A DNA stretch of 43,560 nucleotides, taken from contig UQCD01000019.1 in assembly GCA_900539455.1 (NCBI GenBank), positions 1-43,560 of the forward strand. The letters run 5' to 3'. Positions 9,860 to 16,901 of this stretch are shown here, piece by piece; the stretch's first letter is position 1, and each line of letters opens with the position of its first letter. This DNA is from an uncultured Eubacteriales bacterium. GTDB lineage: Bacteria; Bacillota; Clostridia; Lachnospirales; Lachnospiraceae. Below the pieces are notes generated by a model. It saw nothing but the letters and a program-made list of their open reading frames with translations, was not told where the DNA came from and did no database searches. The position numbers and the translations under genes were made by a program.

Positions 9860-10321
9860 ATGAAAATAAACAGGAATTTATTTTATATATTGTGTTTTGT
9901 TGTATTTGTAACAGTTATATTAGTGTTAAATATAAAGATTGCTGACTCTCCTATTAGGGGATATATTAAGTATGAGGAGGATGGGTTAAGAAGGGGAGAA
10001 TATCGTTCAGAATTTGGATATATTATATCAGAATGGGATTGTGAATATGAAATTAAAGGCTGTCTTAAGTCAGGAGAAATTTATGTTTTTTTGCTAGATG
10101 GTGGCTTTGTTCATAGTGTTAATGACTATGATGAGGAGAATATTATTTCCCAGTGGACAATTTCTGAAACAGGAAATTTTGATTTGGTAATTGAAGTGGG
10201 AGATGCAAAACCTAGCTCAAGAAAAACTGTTGTAATAAAGGGCTCAGAGGATGTAATTGTTTCAGAATTTAGAGAAGAGCAGAGAACTAAAAGTAAGCTA
10301 TATCAAAAATTATTTGGATAA
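9860..10321 (+). CDS. Membrane-anchored extracellular protein of unknown function (paralogue B)
   Basis: A 153-residue protein with an N-terminal helix (~residues 6-26) followed by an outer domain. It matches the gene at 6260 in layout and in short patches: a GxLKSGEIYVFLLDGG strand pair, a region ending VVIKGSEDVIVSEF, and a KLYQKLF terminus. This makes the two flanking genes distant paralogues. It lies 37 nt after the ATPase and is followed by a terminator, so it is probably the last gene of the operon. The ribosome site is AAGGA about 9 nt upstream. Function unknown; it could be an accessory or self-protection protein, which is inference. Confidence 0.75.
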   Translation: MKINRNLFYILCFVVFVTVILVLNIKIADSPIRGYIKYEEDGLRRGEYRSEFGYIISEWDCEYEIKGCLKSGEIYVFLLDGGFVHSVNDYDEENIISQWTISETGNFDLVIEVGDAKPSSRKTVVIKGSEDVIVSEFREEQRTKSKLYQKLFG

Positions 10322-10375
10322 TAATATTTAAGTATTTCACGAAAAAACAATTAAAATAATAAATAATAGAAAAAT

Positions 10376-10413
10376 AAAAGCTGTAAAATTCATAGTTGAA
10401 CTTTACAGCTTTT
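10376..10413. terminator. Bidirectional intrinsic terminator
   Basis: AAAAGCTGTAAA and TTTACAGCTTTT form a perfect 12-bp stem with a 14-nt loop. It serves the ABC operon and the converging ssb-like gene. Confidence 0.92.
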
Positions 10414-10426
10414 ACATCTAGAAGGA

Positions 10427-11074
10427 CTATTCCATATCAGAAAGATATTCAAGCTTGCTTACGCTTACTTCATAAGCAGTATGTTTTTCTAATTCTTCAT
10501 CATTTATTTTCTTTACATATTCTCTGCTTTGAACACGGCCCCACACCTGTATCCGGCTTCCAACCTCAAAGCCAGATGCAAATCTTGCATTTCTTCCCCA
10601 GGCAATACAAGGAATGTAGTCAGATTTGCTGTAAGGTCTGTTTACAGCAATAAGTAAGTCTGCAATTTCACGGCCAAGAGGAGTCTTTCTATAAATAGGT
10701 GGCTTGCAAATATATCCATCCAGGAAAATCTGATTTGTTTTTCCTGCCTCTGGATTTTCATCTACAAATTCCCATTCTCTTACAAAAATAGAAAGAACCA
10801 GACGATTTTTATTTTCTTCATGACGATTATAGGAACGGAATTGACCTCTTGCTTCTACCAGCTTTCCAATATAACTTTGTGTAACATCCACTAATCTTTC
10901 AGAAACCATAAGTGGAACAATATCTGTAAGGTCGCTTAGACGATTTACAGATACATCTACAACATAGAATCCTTCCCCGTATACCTGATGACTGTATCGA
11001 AAATCTGATACAATTTCTCCAATAATTGAAACACGATTGTTTTCGATAGTTTTATCTACAATCTTATCTACCAT
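10427..11074 (-). CDS. SSB-like protein with two OB-fold segments
   Basis: A 215-residue single-stranded-DNA-binding-like protein. The C-terminal half (~113-210) carries the recognisable SSB pattern: PIYRKTPLGREIADLLIAVN, then WGRNARFASGFEVGSRIQVW and GRVQSREYVKK. The N-terminal half (~14-95) has a similar but diverged pattern (NRVSIIGEIVSDF ... LVEARGQFRSYNR), so it appears to be a tandem OB protein. It lacks the acidic, Phe-ending tail of canonical SSB, so it is probably not the housekeeping replication SSB. The start follows AGGGAG. It stands alone between a shared terminator and the AT-rich region before the dap operon. The function is inferred from fold pattern. Confidence 0.82.
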   Translation of the reverse strand: MVDKIVDKTIENNRVSIIGEIVSDFRYSHQVYGEGFYVVDVSVNRLSDLTDIVPLMVSERLVDVTQSYIGKLVEARGQFRSYNRHEENKNRLVLSIFVREWEFVDENPEAGKTNQIFLDGYICKPPIYRKTPLGREIADLLIAVNRPYSKSDYIPCIAWGRNARFASGFEVGSRIQVWGRVQSREYVKKINDEELEKHTAYEVSVSKLEYLSDME

Positions 11075-11315
11075 TTGTATTTCTCCCTTTCTTAATGAGT
11101 ATTTTAATGTTCATATATTTTATATATTTTTTATGTGCAAATAATATGTATATAATGAAAAATCTATGTAAAATTGTTTAAAGACTTAAATTAATAAGGT
11201 ATATAGAAAAAAATACAGAACAGGTGACATTAAATAGTAATACAACATATATTAAATTATACTAATATTATTACAGAGTTAACCAGGGTAAAATTAATTT
11301 AAAGGGATAAGGCTG
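11075..11315. other. AT-rich intergenic stretch
   Basis: This stretch separates the divergent ssb-like and dap transcripts. It is very AT-rich, with no credible open frame or stable hairpin. It probably holds the ssb-like promoter, but I cannot fix its position. Confidence 0.5.
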
Positions 11316-11344
11316 TTGACATATATATATACAAGTGTTAATAT
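11316..11344 (+). promoter_or_regulatory. Strong promoter of the lysine-riboswitch/dapAB transcript
   Basis: A perfect -35 TTGACA (11316-11321), 17-nt spacer and -10 TAATAT (11339-11344). Transcription would begin about 10 nt before the riboswitch. Confidence 0.85.
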
Positions 11345-11360
11345 GTCTATGTTAGTAAAT

Positions 11361-11523
11361 ATAGAGGTCGCGTTGATTAAGAGTAGCTGTTTTGATGTAG
11401 ACGGATACAGATGATGACAGCAAAAGGATGAAACGCCGAAGGATGTAGTATTCCGTTATGTTATATTCTGGGCATACGATTAATAGTCGTGTGACTGTCA
11501 TCTTTTGCAGATGGAGAGCTATG
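11361..11523 (+). ncRNA. Lysine riboswitch (L-box) in the dapA leader
   Basis: This shows the conserved L-box elements in order: AGAGGTCGCG then GATTAAGAGTAG, GGATGAAACGCCGAAGGATG, CTGGGCATAC, GTGTGACTGTCATC and GGAGAGCTAT. The ATAG at 11361 pairs with the CTAT at the 3' end as P1. Lysine binding should stabilise P1 and favour the terminator just downstream, shutting off dapA-dapB. The identification rests on motif order and the match to the lysine-pathway gene downstream. Confidence 0.94.
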
Positions 11524-11545
11524 TTATAAAGAAAAAGATACTTAT

Positions 11546-11572
11546 AGCTGGCTTTTTATGGCTGGCTTTTTT
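11546..11572 (+). terminator. Riboswitch-controlled terminator
   Basis: AGCTGGC (11546-11552) pairs with GCTGGCT (11561-11567), including two G-U pairs, and is followed by six Ts. The upstream AGCTAT of the riboswitch can instead pair with ATAGCT at 11544-11549, giving the antiterminator. The two structures are mutually exclusive. Confidence 0.8.
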
Positions 11573-11707
11573 ATATTCATAGGTTAAGCTGTGGCATAAG
11601 CCATAACACAAAAAGATTAGTTACAGACCTATAGATAAAAAGAGTTCTAAGATAATAATACAAACCATATATGCAAAGAATAAAAAATTTCAAGGAGGAC
11701 TTAGTAA

Positions 11708-12592
11708 ATGTCTATTTTTACAGGTGCAGGTGTTGCTATTGTTACACCAATGAATGAGGATGGTTCAGTTAATTTTGATAGCTTTAGAAACTTAGTAGAG
11801 GAGCAGATTGCTGGAGGCACAGATTGTATTATAGTATGTGGTACAACTGGTGAGGCTTCTACACTTAGTCATGAGGAGCATTTGGAATGTATTAAGTTTG
11901 TTGTAGATGTTGTTAATAAAAGAATACCTGTTATAGCAGGAACAGGCTCTAACTGTACAAGTACAGCTGTATATTTATCACAGGAGGCTGAAAGGTATGG
12001 TGTAGATGGTGTTTTATTAGTTACACCATACTACAACAAGGCTACACAGAATGGTTTAGTAAAGCATTTTGTTGAAATTGCAAACTCAATTAAAATTCCA
12101 GTAGTTTTATATAATGTTCCTTCAAGAACTGGCTGTAATATATTACCAGAAACAGTAGTTAAAATTATTGCAGCAGCAAGAAATGTTGTAGCTATAAAGG
12201 AAGCAAGTGGAAATATTTCACAGGTTGCAAAATTAGCTAAGCTTACAAAGGGTGCTATTGATATATATTCAGGAAATGATGACCAGATAATACCTATTCT
12301 TTCATTAGGTGGAAAGGGTGTTATTTCAGTTCTTTCAAATGTTGCACCAAAGCAGACACATGATATTGTTGCAGAATACTTAAACGGAAATGTTGAGAAG
12401 GCAAGACAGCTTCAGTTAGAGGCACTTGATTTATGTGATGCACTATTTTGTGAGGTAAATCCAATTCCGGTTAAGGCTGCATTAAACCTTATGGGAAAAA
12501 ATGTTGGACCACTTAGAATGCCACTTACTGAAATGGAAGATAATAATAAAGAAAAATTGCAAAGAGCAATGAAGGAATATGGAATTCTCTAA
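11708..12592 (+). CDS. dapA: 4-hydroxy-tetrahydrodipicolinate synthase
   Basis: A 294-residue cytoplasmic aldolase. It condenses pyruvate with aspartate semialdehyde, the first committed step toward diaminopimelate and lysine. Diagnostic features are GTTGEASTLSHEEH near residues 45-58, the catalytic-tyrosine segment VTPYYNKATQNG, and the Schiff-base lysine in VVAIKEASG (Lys164). Length is typical. The start ATG follows AAGGAGG. It is the first gene after the lysine riboswitch and is followed 39 nt later by dapB, so both share lysine-responsive control. The active-site set looks complete. Confidence 0.97.
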   Translation: MSIFTGAGVAIVTPMNEDGSVNFDSFRNLVEEQIAGGTDCIIVCGTTGEASTLSHEEHLECIKFVVDVVNKRIPVIAGTGSNCTSTAVYLSQEAERYGVDGVLLVTPYYNKATQNGLVKHFVEIANSIKIPVVLYNVPSRTGCNILPETVVKIIAAARNVVAIKEASGNISQVAKLAKLTKGAIDIYSGNDDQIIPILSLGGKGVISVLSNVAPKQTHDIVAEYLNGNVEKARQLQLEALDLCDALFCEVNPIPVKAALNLMGKNVGPLRMPLTEMEDNNKEKLQRAMKEYGIL

Positions 12593-12631
12593 AATATTTC
12601 ATTAAAAATAGAACAAGACGAGGTAAAGTAC

Positions 12632-13393
12632 ATGGTTAGGATAATAATGTCAGGCTGCAATGGCAGAATGGGAAGAGTAATTTCTGATATAGTTAAAAAT
12701 GACGAAGAAGCTACAATAGTTGCTGGTGTTGATATTTGCGATGATGGTCACAACGATTATCCGGTATTTGATTCTATAGATAAGATTGATGCAGATGCTG
12801 ATGTAATCATTGATTTTTCTTCACCAAAGCTGCTTGAAGGAATGCTGTCATATGCTGAAAACAAAAATATGCCGGTAGTTCTTTGTACTACAGGCTATGA
12901 AAAGGAGCAGTTAGCTACAATAGATGCTGCTTCAAAGAAAATAGCAGTTCTTCGTTCAGGAAATATGTCCTTAGGTATTAATACAGTTGTAAAGGCTTTA
13001 GAGGCTGTATCTAAAACCTTAGCCGATGCAGGCTTTGATATTGAAATTGTTGAAAAACACCACAATCAAAAGCTGGATGCTCCAAGTGGAACTGCCTTAT
13101 TATTAGCAGATGCTATTAATAAGGAGATAGGAAACGATTACAATTATATTTATGACAGAAGTAAGGAAAAGAAAAAGCGTGACAAAAAGGAAATAGGTAT
13201 TAGTGCTGTAAGAGGCGGAACTATTGTAGGAGAACATGAAATCATCTTTGCAGGAATGGACGAGGTGATTGAAATTAAACATACAGCTTTTTCAAGAGCA
13301 ATTTTTGGAAATGGTGCTGTAAATGCAGCAAAATTTTTAAAGGACAAAACCTCTGGTATGTATACAATGAAAGAAGTTGTAGACGCAAAATAA
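12632..13393 (+). CDS. dapB: 4-hydroxy-tetrahydrodipicolinate reductase
   Basis: A 253-residue NAD(P)H-dependent reductase, the step after DapA. The N-terminal Rossmann fold has GCNGRMGRV (nucleotide loop), and VVLCTTGY matches the family's GTTG region. The catalytic and substrate-binding signature EKHHNQKLDAPSGTA has His143/His144 and the conserved lysine. The C-terminal RGGTIVGEHEIIFAG is typical. The start has GACGAGG about 10 nt upstream. It is co-transcribed with dapA, 39 nt apart. The next gene begins 85 nt on, across a hairpin that may end or attenuate the operon. Confidence 0.97.
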   Translation: MVRIIMSGCNGRMGRVISDIVKNDEEATIVAGVDICDDGHNDYPVFDSIDKIDADADVIIDFSSPKLLEGMLSYAENKNMPVVLCTTGYEKEQLATIDAASKKIAVLRSGNMSLGINTVVKALEAVSKTLADAGFDIEIVEKHHNQKLDAPSGTALLLADAINKEIGNDYNYIYDRSKEKKKRDKKEIGISAVRGGTIVGEHEIIFAGMDEVIEIKHTAFSRAIFGNGAVNAAKFLKDKTSGMYTMKEVVDAK

Positions 13394-13417
13394 TAAAAAT
13401 GTATAAATTTTTTCTCT

Positions 13418-13478
13418 TTTGGAAATATTACTAAAAAGGCAGATGCCTGATATTAATATTTCCAAAGGAGATTTTTTT
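13418..13478 (+). promoter_or_regulatory. Long hairpin abutting a ribosome-binding site, followed by a T run
   Basis: TTTGGAAATATTA (13418-13430) pairs perfectly with TAATATTTCCAAA (13454-13466), with an inner GGCA/TGCC stem. The 3' arm ends inside the AAAGGAG ribosome site (13464-13470) of the lipoprotein gene, and seven Ts follow. It could be a dapAB terminator, a translational control hairpin, or both. Confidence 0.6.
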
Positions 13479-13859
13479 ATGAGAAAATTTAGAAAAGTTT
13501 TACTTATGGCATTAATGGTTTGTTCGCTTTACGGAGTGACTGCCTGTGGTAATGCCAACGGTGATGAAACAAACATTAATAATGAAACAACAGATAATAA
13601 CAATAATACAACAAATGATAACAAGGACAAAAACAATAATAATAAGAATAATACAGACGGTAATGACAACAATATGAATAATGATAAAAATAATGGTGGT
13701 ATTATAGATAATATCGGAGATGACATTGAAAATGGCATAGATGATATTGTTGACCCAACAAATAACACAAACAACAATAACAATACAAATAACAACGACA
13801 ATAATACAAAGAACAATAATAATAATAACAATAACACAAAAAATACAACTGCAAGATAA
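13479..13859 (+). CDS. Asn-rich low-complexity lipoprotein
   Basis: A 126-residue predicted lipoprotein: basic MRKFRK, hydrophobic VLLMALMVCSLYG, then lipobox VTAC with the lipidated cysteine at residue 23. The rest is almost entirely Asn, Asp, Thr and Lys, including long N-runs, with one ordered island (GGIIDNIGDDIENGIDDIV) near the middle. This suggests a flexible surface tether or spacer. The start is ATG 13479, after AAAGGAG with 8-nt spacing; in-frame codons further upstream lie in the hairpin. The AAT/AAC repeats are prone to slippage. No family is recognised and its function is unknown. The DNA tract also generates a meaningless Leu-rich antisense frame. Confidence 0.8.
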   Translation: MRKFRKVLLMALMVCSLYGVTACGNANGDETNINNETTDNNNNTTNDNKDKNNNNKNNTDGNDNNMNNDKNNGGIIDNIGDDIENGIDDIVDPTNNTNNNNNTNNNDNNTKNNNNNNNNTKNTTAR

Positions 13860-13921
13860 TAAAGTGATTGTTTAGTATTATCAGCTTTTAGCTTAGGGGT
13901 GTGTAAATACAATAGGCGTAT

Positions 13922-14003
13922 ATAATGTCAGACAAAGCTGCCATATAGGTTTATAGTAAAGCTATAGAACTTTATGGCAGTATATTGCCTGACATTATTT
14001 TTG
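13922..14003. terminator. Extended bidirectional terminator hairpin
   Basis: ATAATGTCAG (13922-13931) pairs with CTGACATTAT (13989-13998), with an inner CTGCCATA/TATGGCAG stem, and a T run follows. It lies between convergent genes. At about 77 nt it is longer than an ordinary terminator. Confidence 0.75.
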
Positions 14004-14046
14004 AGTATTTAAGCTTTTAATTTCACAGAAAATTATTTCTAAATAT

Positions 14047-14571
14047 TTATAGAGAATCCAGAATACCTGAAGCAATGGCAGCAGCAATTTCATCAAACTG
14101 ATTGTCAAATTTGGCATTGTCATTTACATTATCTATAAAGCCTGTTTCAACTAAGACAGCAGGCATTTTTGTTCTTCTTAAAACAACAAGATTTGGGCGT
14201 TCAATAATGCCACGATTTTGAAAACCTATTGTTTCTAATTCGTTGTTTATGTTTTTTGCAACCTGAGCTTTAAAGCCTGAATTATCATATACAAGAGTAG
14301 ATATACCAGAACCAGTACCAGGTACATTAGCAGCATCACGATGTAAGGATATGAATAAATCTGCGTCTGATTCATTTGCAATAGTAGCCTTCTCGTAAGG
14401 AGTGTCGTAAACATCATCAACTCTGGTGTAAACTACATCTACACCATTATTTTCAAGAATACTTCCTACGCCAAATGCAAGATTTAAATTATCATCTTTT
14501 TCTTTCCGCCCCATATATGAAGCACCCCAGTCACTGCCACCGTGACCAGCATCAATTACAACCTTTGCCAT
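14047..14571 (-). CDS. N-acetylmuramoyl-L-alanine amidase (Amidase_3), no signal peptide
   Basis: A 174-residue zinc amidase that cleaves the amide bond between MurNAc and L-alanine in peptidoglycan. Zinc and catalytic residues appear intact: His10 in VVIDAGHGG, Glu24 in RKEKDDNLN, His77 in ISLHRDAA and Glu142 in LVETGF. The protein is just the catalytic domain. It begins MAKVVIDAGHGG with no signal peptide, membrane helix or wall-binding repeats, which is unusual for a cell-wall enzyme. It could be a mother-cell or lytic enzyme released by lysis, or a gene that lost its N-terminus. It is divergent from nadE and ends at the extended terminator. Confidence 0.93.
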   Translation of the reverse strand: MAKVVIDAGHGGSDWGASYMGRKEKDDNLNLAFGVGSILENNGVDVVYTRVDDVYDTPYEKATIANESDADLFISLHRDAANVPGTGSGISTLVYDNSGFKAQVAKNINNELETIGFQNRGIIERPNLVVLRRTKMPAVLVETGFIDNVNDNAKFDNQFDEIAAAIASGILDSL

Positions 14572-14717
14572 AAATTAATCTTTCATAAATCGTTTTGTAT
14601 ATATTATGTTTTAAGTGGAAAAAATGTGAGTATTATGCTAAGATTAATAGGTATTGTAGAAAAGATTGGCTGTGTAAATTTGCGGGAACAGGGTATTGTT
14701 ATGAAAGGAAAACTATT

Positions 14718-16637
14718 ATGAATTATGGATTTGTAAAGGTAGCTGCAATTACACCTGATGTAAAGGTAGCTGATTGTGAATTTAATGCCAATGAAATTAT
14801 AAATAAAATAAATGAAACCAGTAAAGAAAAGGCAGCTGTTATGGTGTTCCCAGAACTGTGTATAACTGGCTATACCTGTAGTGATTTGTTTTTACAAAAG
14901 CCACTTTTGGATAGTGCTGCAAAGCAGCTTGAAAAAATAGCAGAAAGTACCGGAAGTATTGATGCTTTAGTATTTGTAGGACTTCCTTATATGAACAAGG
15001 GAAAGCTGTACAATGTGGGAGCAGCCTTGTATAAGGGAGAGGTGTTAGGCTTTGTGCCAAAGAAAAATATACCTAATTATGCAGAGTTTTATGAGGCCAG
15101 ACATTTTGCAAGGGGTAATGAAGAGATTGAATTTGTAGATTTTATGGGCAAAAAAGTGCCTTTTGGAACAAATATTTTATTTAATTGTACAACTATGGAA
15201 AATTTTGTAGTTGCAGCAGAAATTTGTGAGGATTTATGGGTGCCTGCACCACCAAGTATAAGACACAGTATGGCTGGTGCCACTATTATTTGTAACTTAT
15301 CAGCAAGTGATGAAAATACAGGAAAAGATGTATATAGAAGACAACTGGTAAATGGACAGTCAGCAAGACTATTTTGTGGATATATATACTGCTCGGCAGG
15401 AGAAGGAGAGTCTACTACAGATTTAGTGTTTTCAGGACATAATATTATTGCTGAAAGTGGAACTACATTAGCAGAAACTAAAAGATTTAAAAATAGTACA
15501 GCTATAAGTGAAATTGATATAGAAAAGCTGGTTAGTGAAAGAAGAAAAATGTCCACCTATATTATGTTAGATAAAGAGGAAATGGACAAATATCATATTG
15601 TTGATTTTGCATTAGAAAATAGTGAAATTGTACTTACCAGAAAAATTAATAATGCACCATTTGTTCCTGGTAATGAATTAGAAAGAACAAAAAGATGTGA
15701 GGAGATTTTATCTATCCAGTCTATGGGACTTAAAAAGAGGCTTATATGCGCTCACGCAAAAACAGCAGTTATAGGTATTTCCGGTGGCTTGGATTCAACT
15801 TTGGCACTTTTAGTTACAAAGAGAGCCTTTGAACTCGCTGGAATGGACGCAGAAAATATAATCGCAGTTACTATGCCGGGCTTCGGAACTACTGACAGAA
15901 CCTACGACAATGCAGTTAATATGATTAAAAAGATAGGTGCAACTCTTAAAGAGATTTCTATATCTGCTGCAGTTATTAAGCATTTTGAGGATATAGGCCA
16001 TAACAAAGAAGTACATGATGTAACCTATGAAAATTCACAGGCAAGACAGCGTACCTTACTGCTTATGGATTTGGCAAATGAGTATAATGGAATTGTAGTA
16101 GGTACAGGAGATATGTCAGAGCTGGCACTAGGCTGGGCTACTTATAATGGTGACCATATGTCAATGTATGGTGTAAACGCATCAGTACCAAAAACCTTAG
16201 TAAGACATTTAGTTGGGTATTATGCAGATACCTTAGAGGATAAGGAATTAAGAGCAGTTTTATATGATGTATTAGATACTCCTGTCAGTCCGGAATTATT
16301 ACCACCAAAGGATGGGGATATTTCCCAAAAAACAGAGGATTTAGTTGGACCATATGAGCTTCACGATTTCTTTATGTATAATATACTTAGATTTGGCTAT
16401 ATGCCAGAAAAAATATTATACCTTGCTGAAAATGCCTTTGAGGGTCAGTATGACAGAGAAGTTATACTTAAATGGTTAAAGGTATTTTACAGAAGATTTT
16501 TTGCACAGCAGTTTAAGCGTTCTTGCCTGCCTGACGGACCAAAGGTCGGTTCAGTTGCAGTATCTCCTAGAGGTGACCTTAGAATGCCGTCAGATGCAAG
16601 TGCTACAGTTTGGTTAGATAGATTAGAGAATATCTAA
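14718..16637 (+). CDS. nadE: Glutamine-dependent NAD+ synthetase
   Basis: A 639-residue two-domain enzyme that makes NAD+ from nicotinic acid adenine dinucleotide, ATP and glutamine. The N-terminal nitrilase-type glutaminase has the triad Glu46 (VFPELCITGY), Lys115 (VPKKNIPNYAEFYEARHF) and Cys170 (AAEICEDLWVP). The C-terminal synthetase has the PP-loop GISGGLDSTLALLV and the substrate region VVGTGDMSELALGW. I place the start at ATG 14718 (MNYGFVKVAAITPD), with AAAGGAAA upstream; an in-frame ATG at 14595 would add 41 atypical residues. Its stop overlaps the stop of the convergent small membrane gene. Confidence 0.97.
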   Translation: MNYGFVKVAAITPDVKVADCEFNANEIINKINETSKEKAAVMVFPELCITGYTCSDLFLQKPLLDSAAKQLEKIAESTGSIDALVFVGLPYMNKGKLYNVGAALYKGEVLGFVPKKNIPNYAEFYEARHFARGNEEIEFVDFMGKKVPFGTNILFNCTTMENFVVAAEICEDLWVPAPPSIRHSMAGATIICNLSASDENTGKDVYRRQLVNGQSARLFCGYIYCSAGEGESTTDLVFSGHNIIAESGTTLAETKRFKNSTAISEIDIEKLVSERRKMSTYIMLDKEEMDKYHIVDFALENSEIVLTRKINNAPFVPGNELERTKRCEEILSIQSMGLKKRLICAHAKTAVIGISGGLDSTLALLVTKRAFELAGMDAENIIAVTMPGFGTTDRTYDNAVNMIKKIGATLKEISISAAVIKHFEDIGHNKEVHDVTYENSQARQRTLLLMDLANEYNGIVVGTGDMSELALGWATYNGDHMSMYGVNASVPKTLVRHLVGYYADTLEDKELRAVLYDVLDTPVSPELLPPKDGDISQKTEDLVGPYELHDFFMYNILRFGYMPEKILYLAENAFEGQYDREVILKWLKVFYRRFFAQQFKRSCLPDGPKVGSVAVSPRGDLRMPSDASATVWLDRLENI

Positions 16638-16816
16638 TTATATATGTATTCAATAGTGTTTTCATAGGAAGTTGGGATTGTACTGGTACTTTCCGATGCT
16701 TCCTGTGAAAACATTTTTACTAATAAGATGATTAGAAGAACGGTAAGTATTACAAAGATAATAGTGTAAATTAATTCTTTTAACTGAAAGACGAAAATTT
16801 TGGGATTAGAATTCAT
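16634..16816 (-). CDS. Small single-pass membrane protein
   Basis: A 60-residue protein beginning MNSNPKIFVFQLKELIYTII, with one hydrophobic helix (IYTIIFVILTVLLIILLVKMF) and a short Ser/Thr-rich tail. I chose ATG 16816 because GGAG lies about 8 nt upstream; a longer frame to 16921 lacks a ribosome site and overlaps the addB start region. The KIFVFQLKEL element before the helix resembles a small conserved Lachnospiraceae membrane protein I have seen described only as hypothetical, and this recollection is weak. It lies between nadE and addB on the opposite strand. Function unknown. Confidence 0.65.
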   Translation of the reverse strand: MNSNPKIFVFQLKELIYTIIFVILTVLLIILLVKMFSQEASESTSTIPTSYENTIEYIYN

Positions 16817-16901
16817 AAAAAACACTCCATACATTTTGTAATATATTATGTGTGAGCTAAGAATAATATGACAATGCTCATTAAAAAGATAGGAGAAGGA
16901 T

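Noticed and set aside
13529..13912. Leu-rich minus-strand frame opposite the Asn-rich lipoprotein
   Set aside because: It is generated by AAT/AAC repeats on the sense strand, with no start signal and no plausible protein features.
15089..15556. 155-codon minus-strand frame inside nadE
   Set aside because: It lies wholly within a conserved gene and has no ribosome site or recognisable motif.
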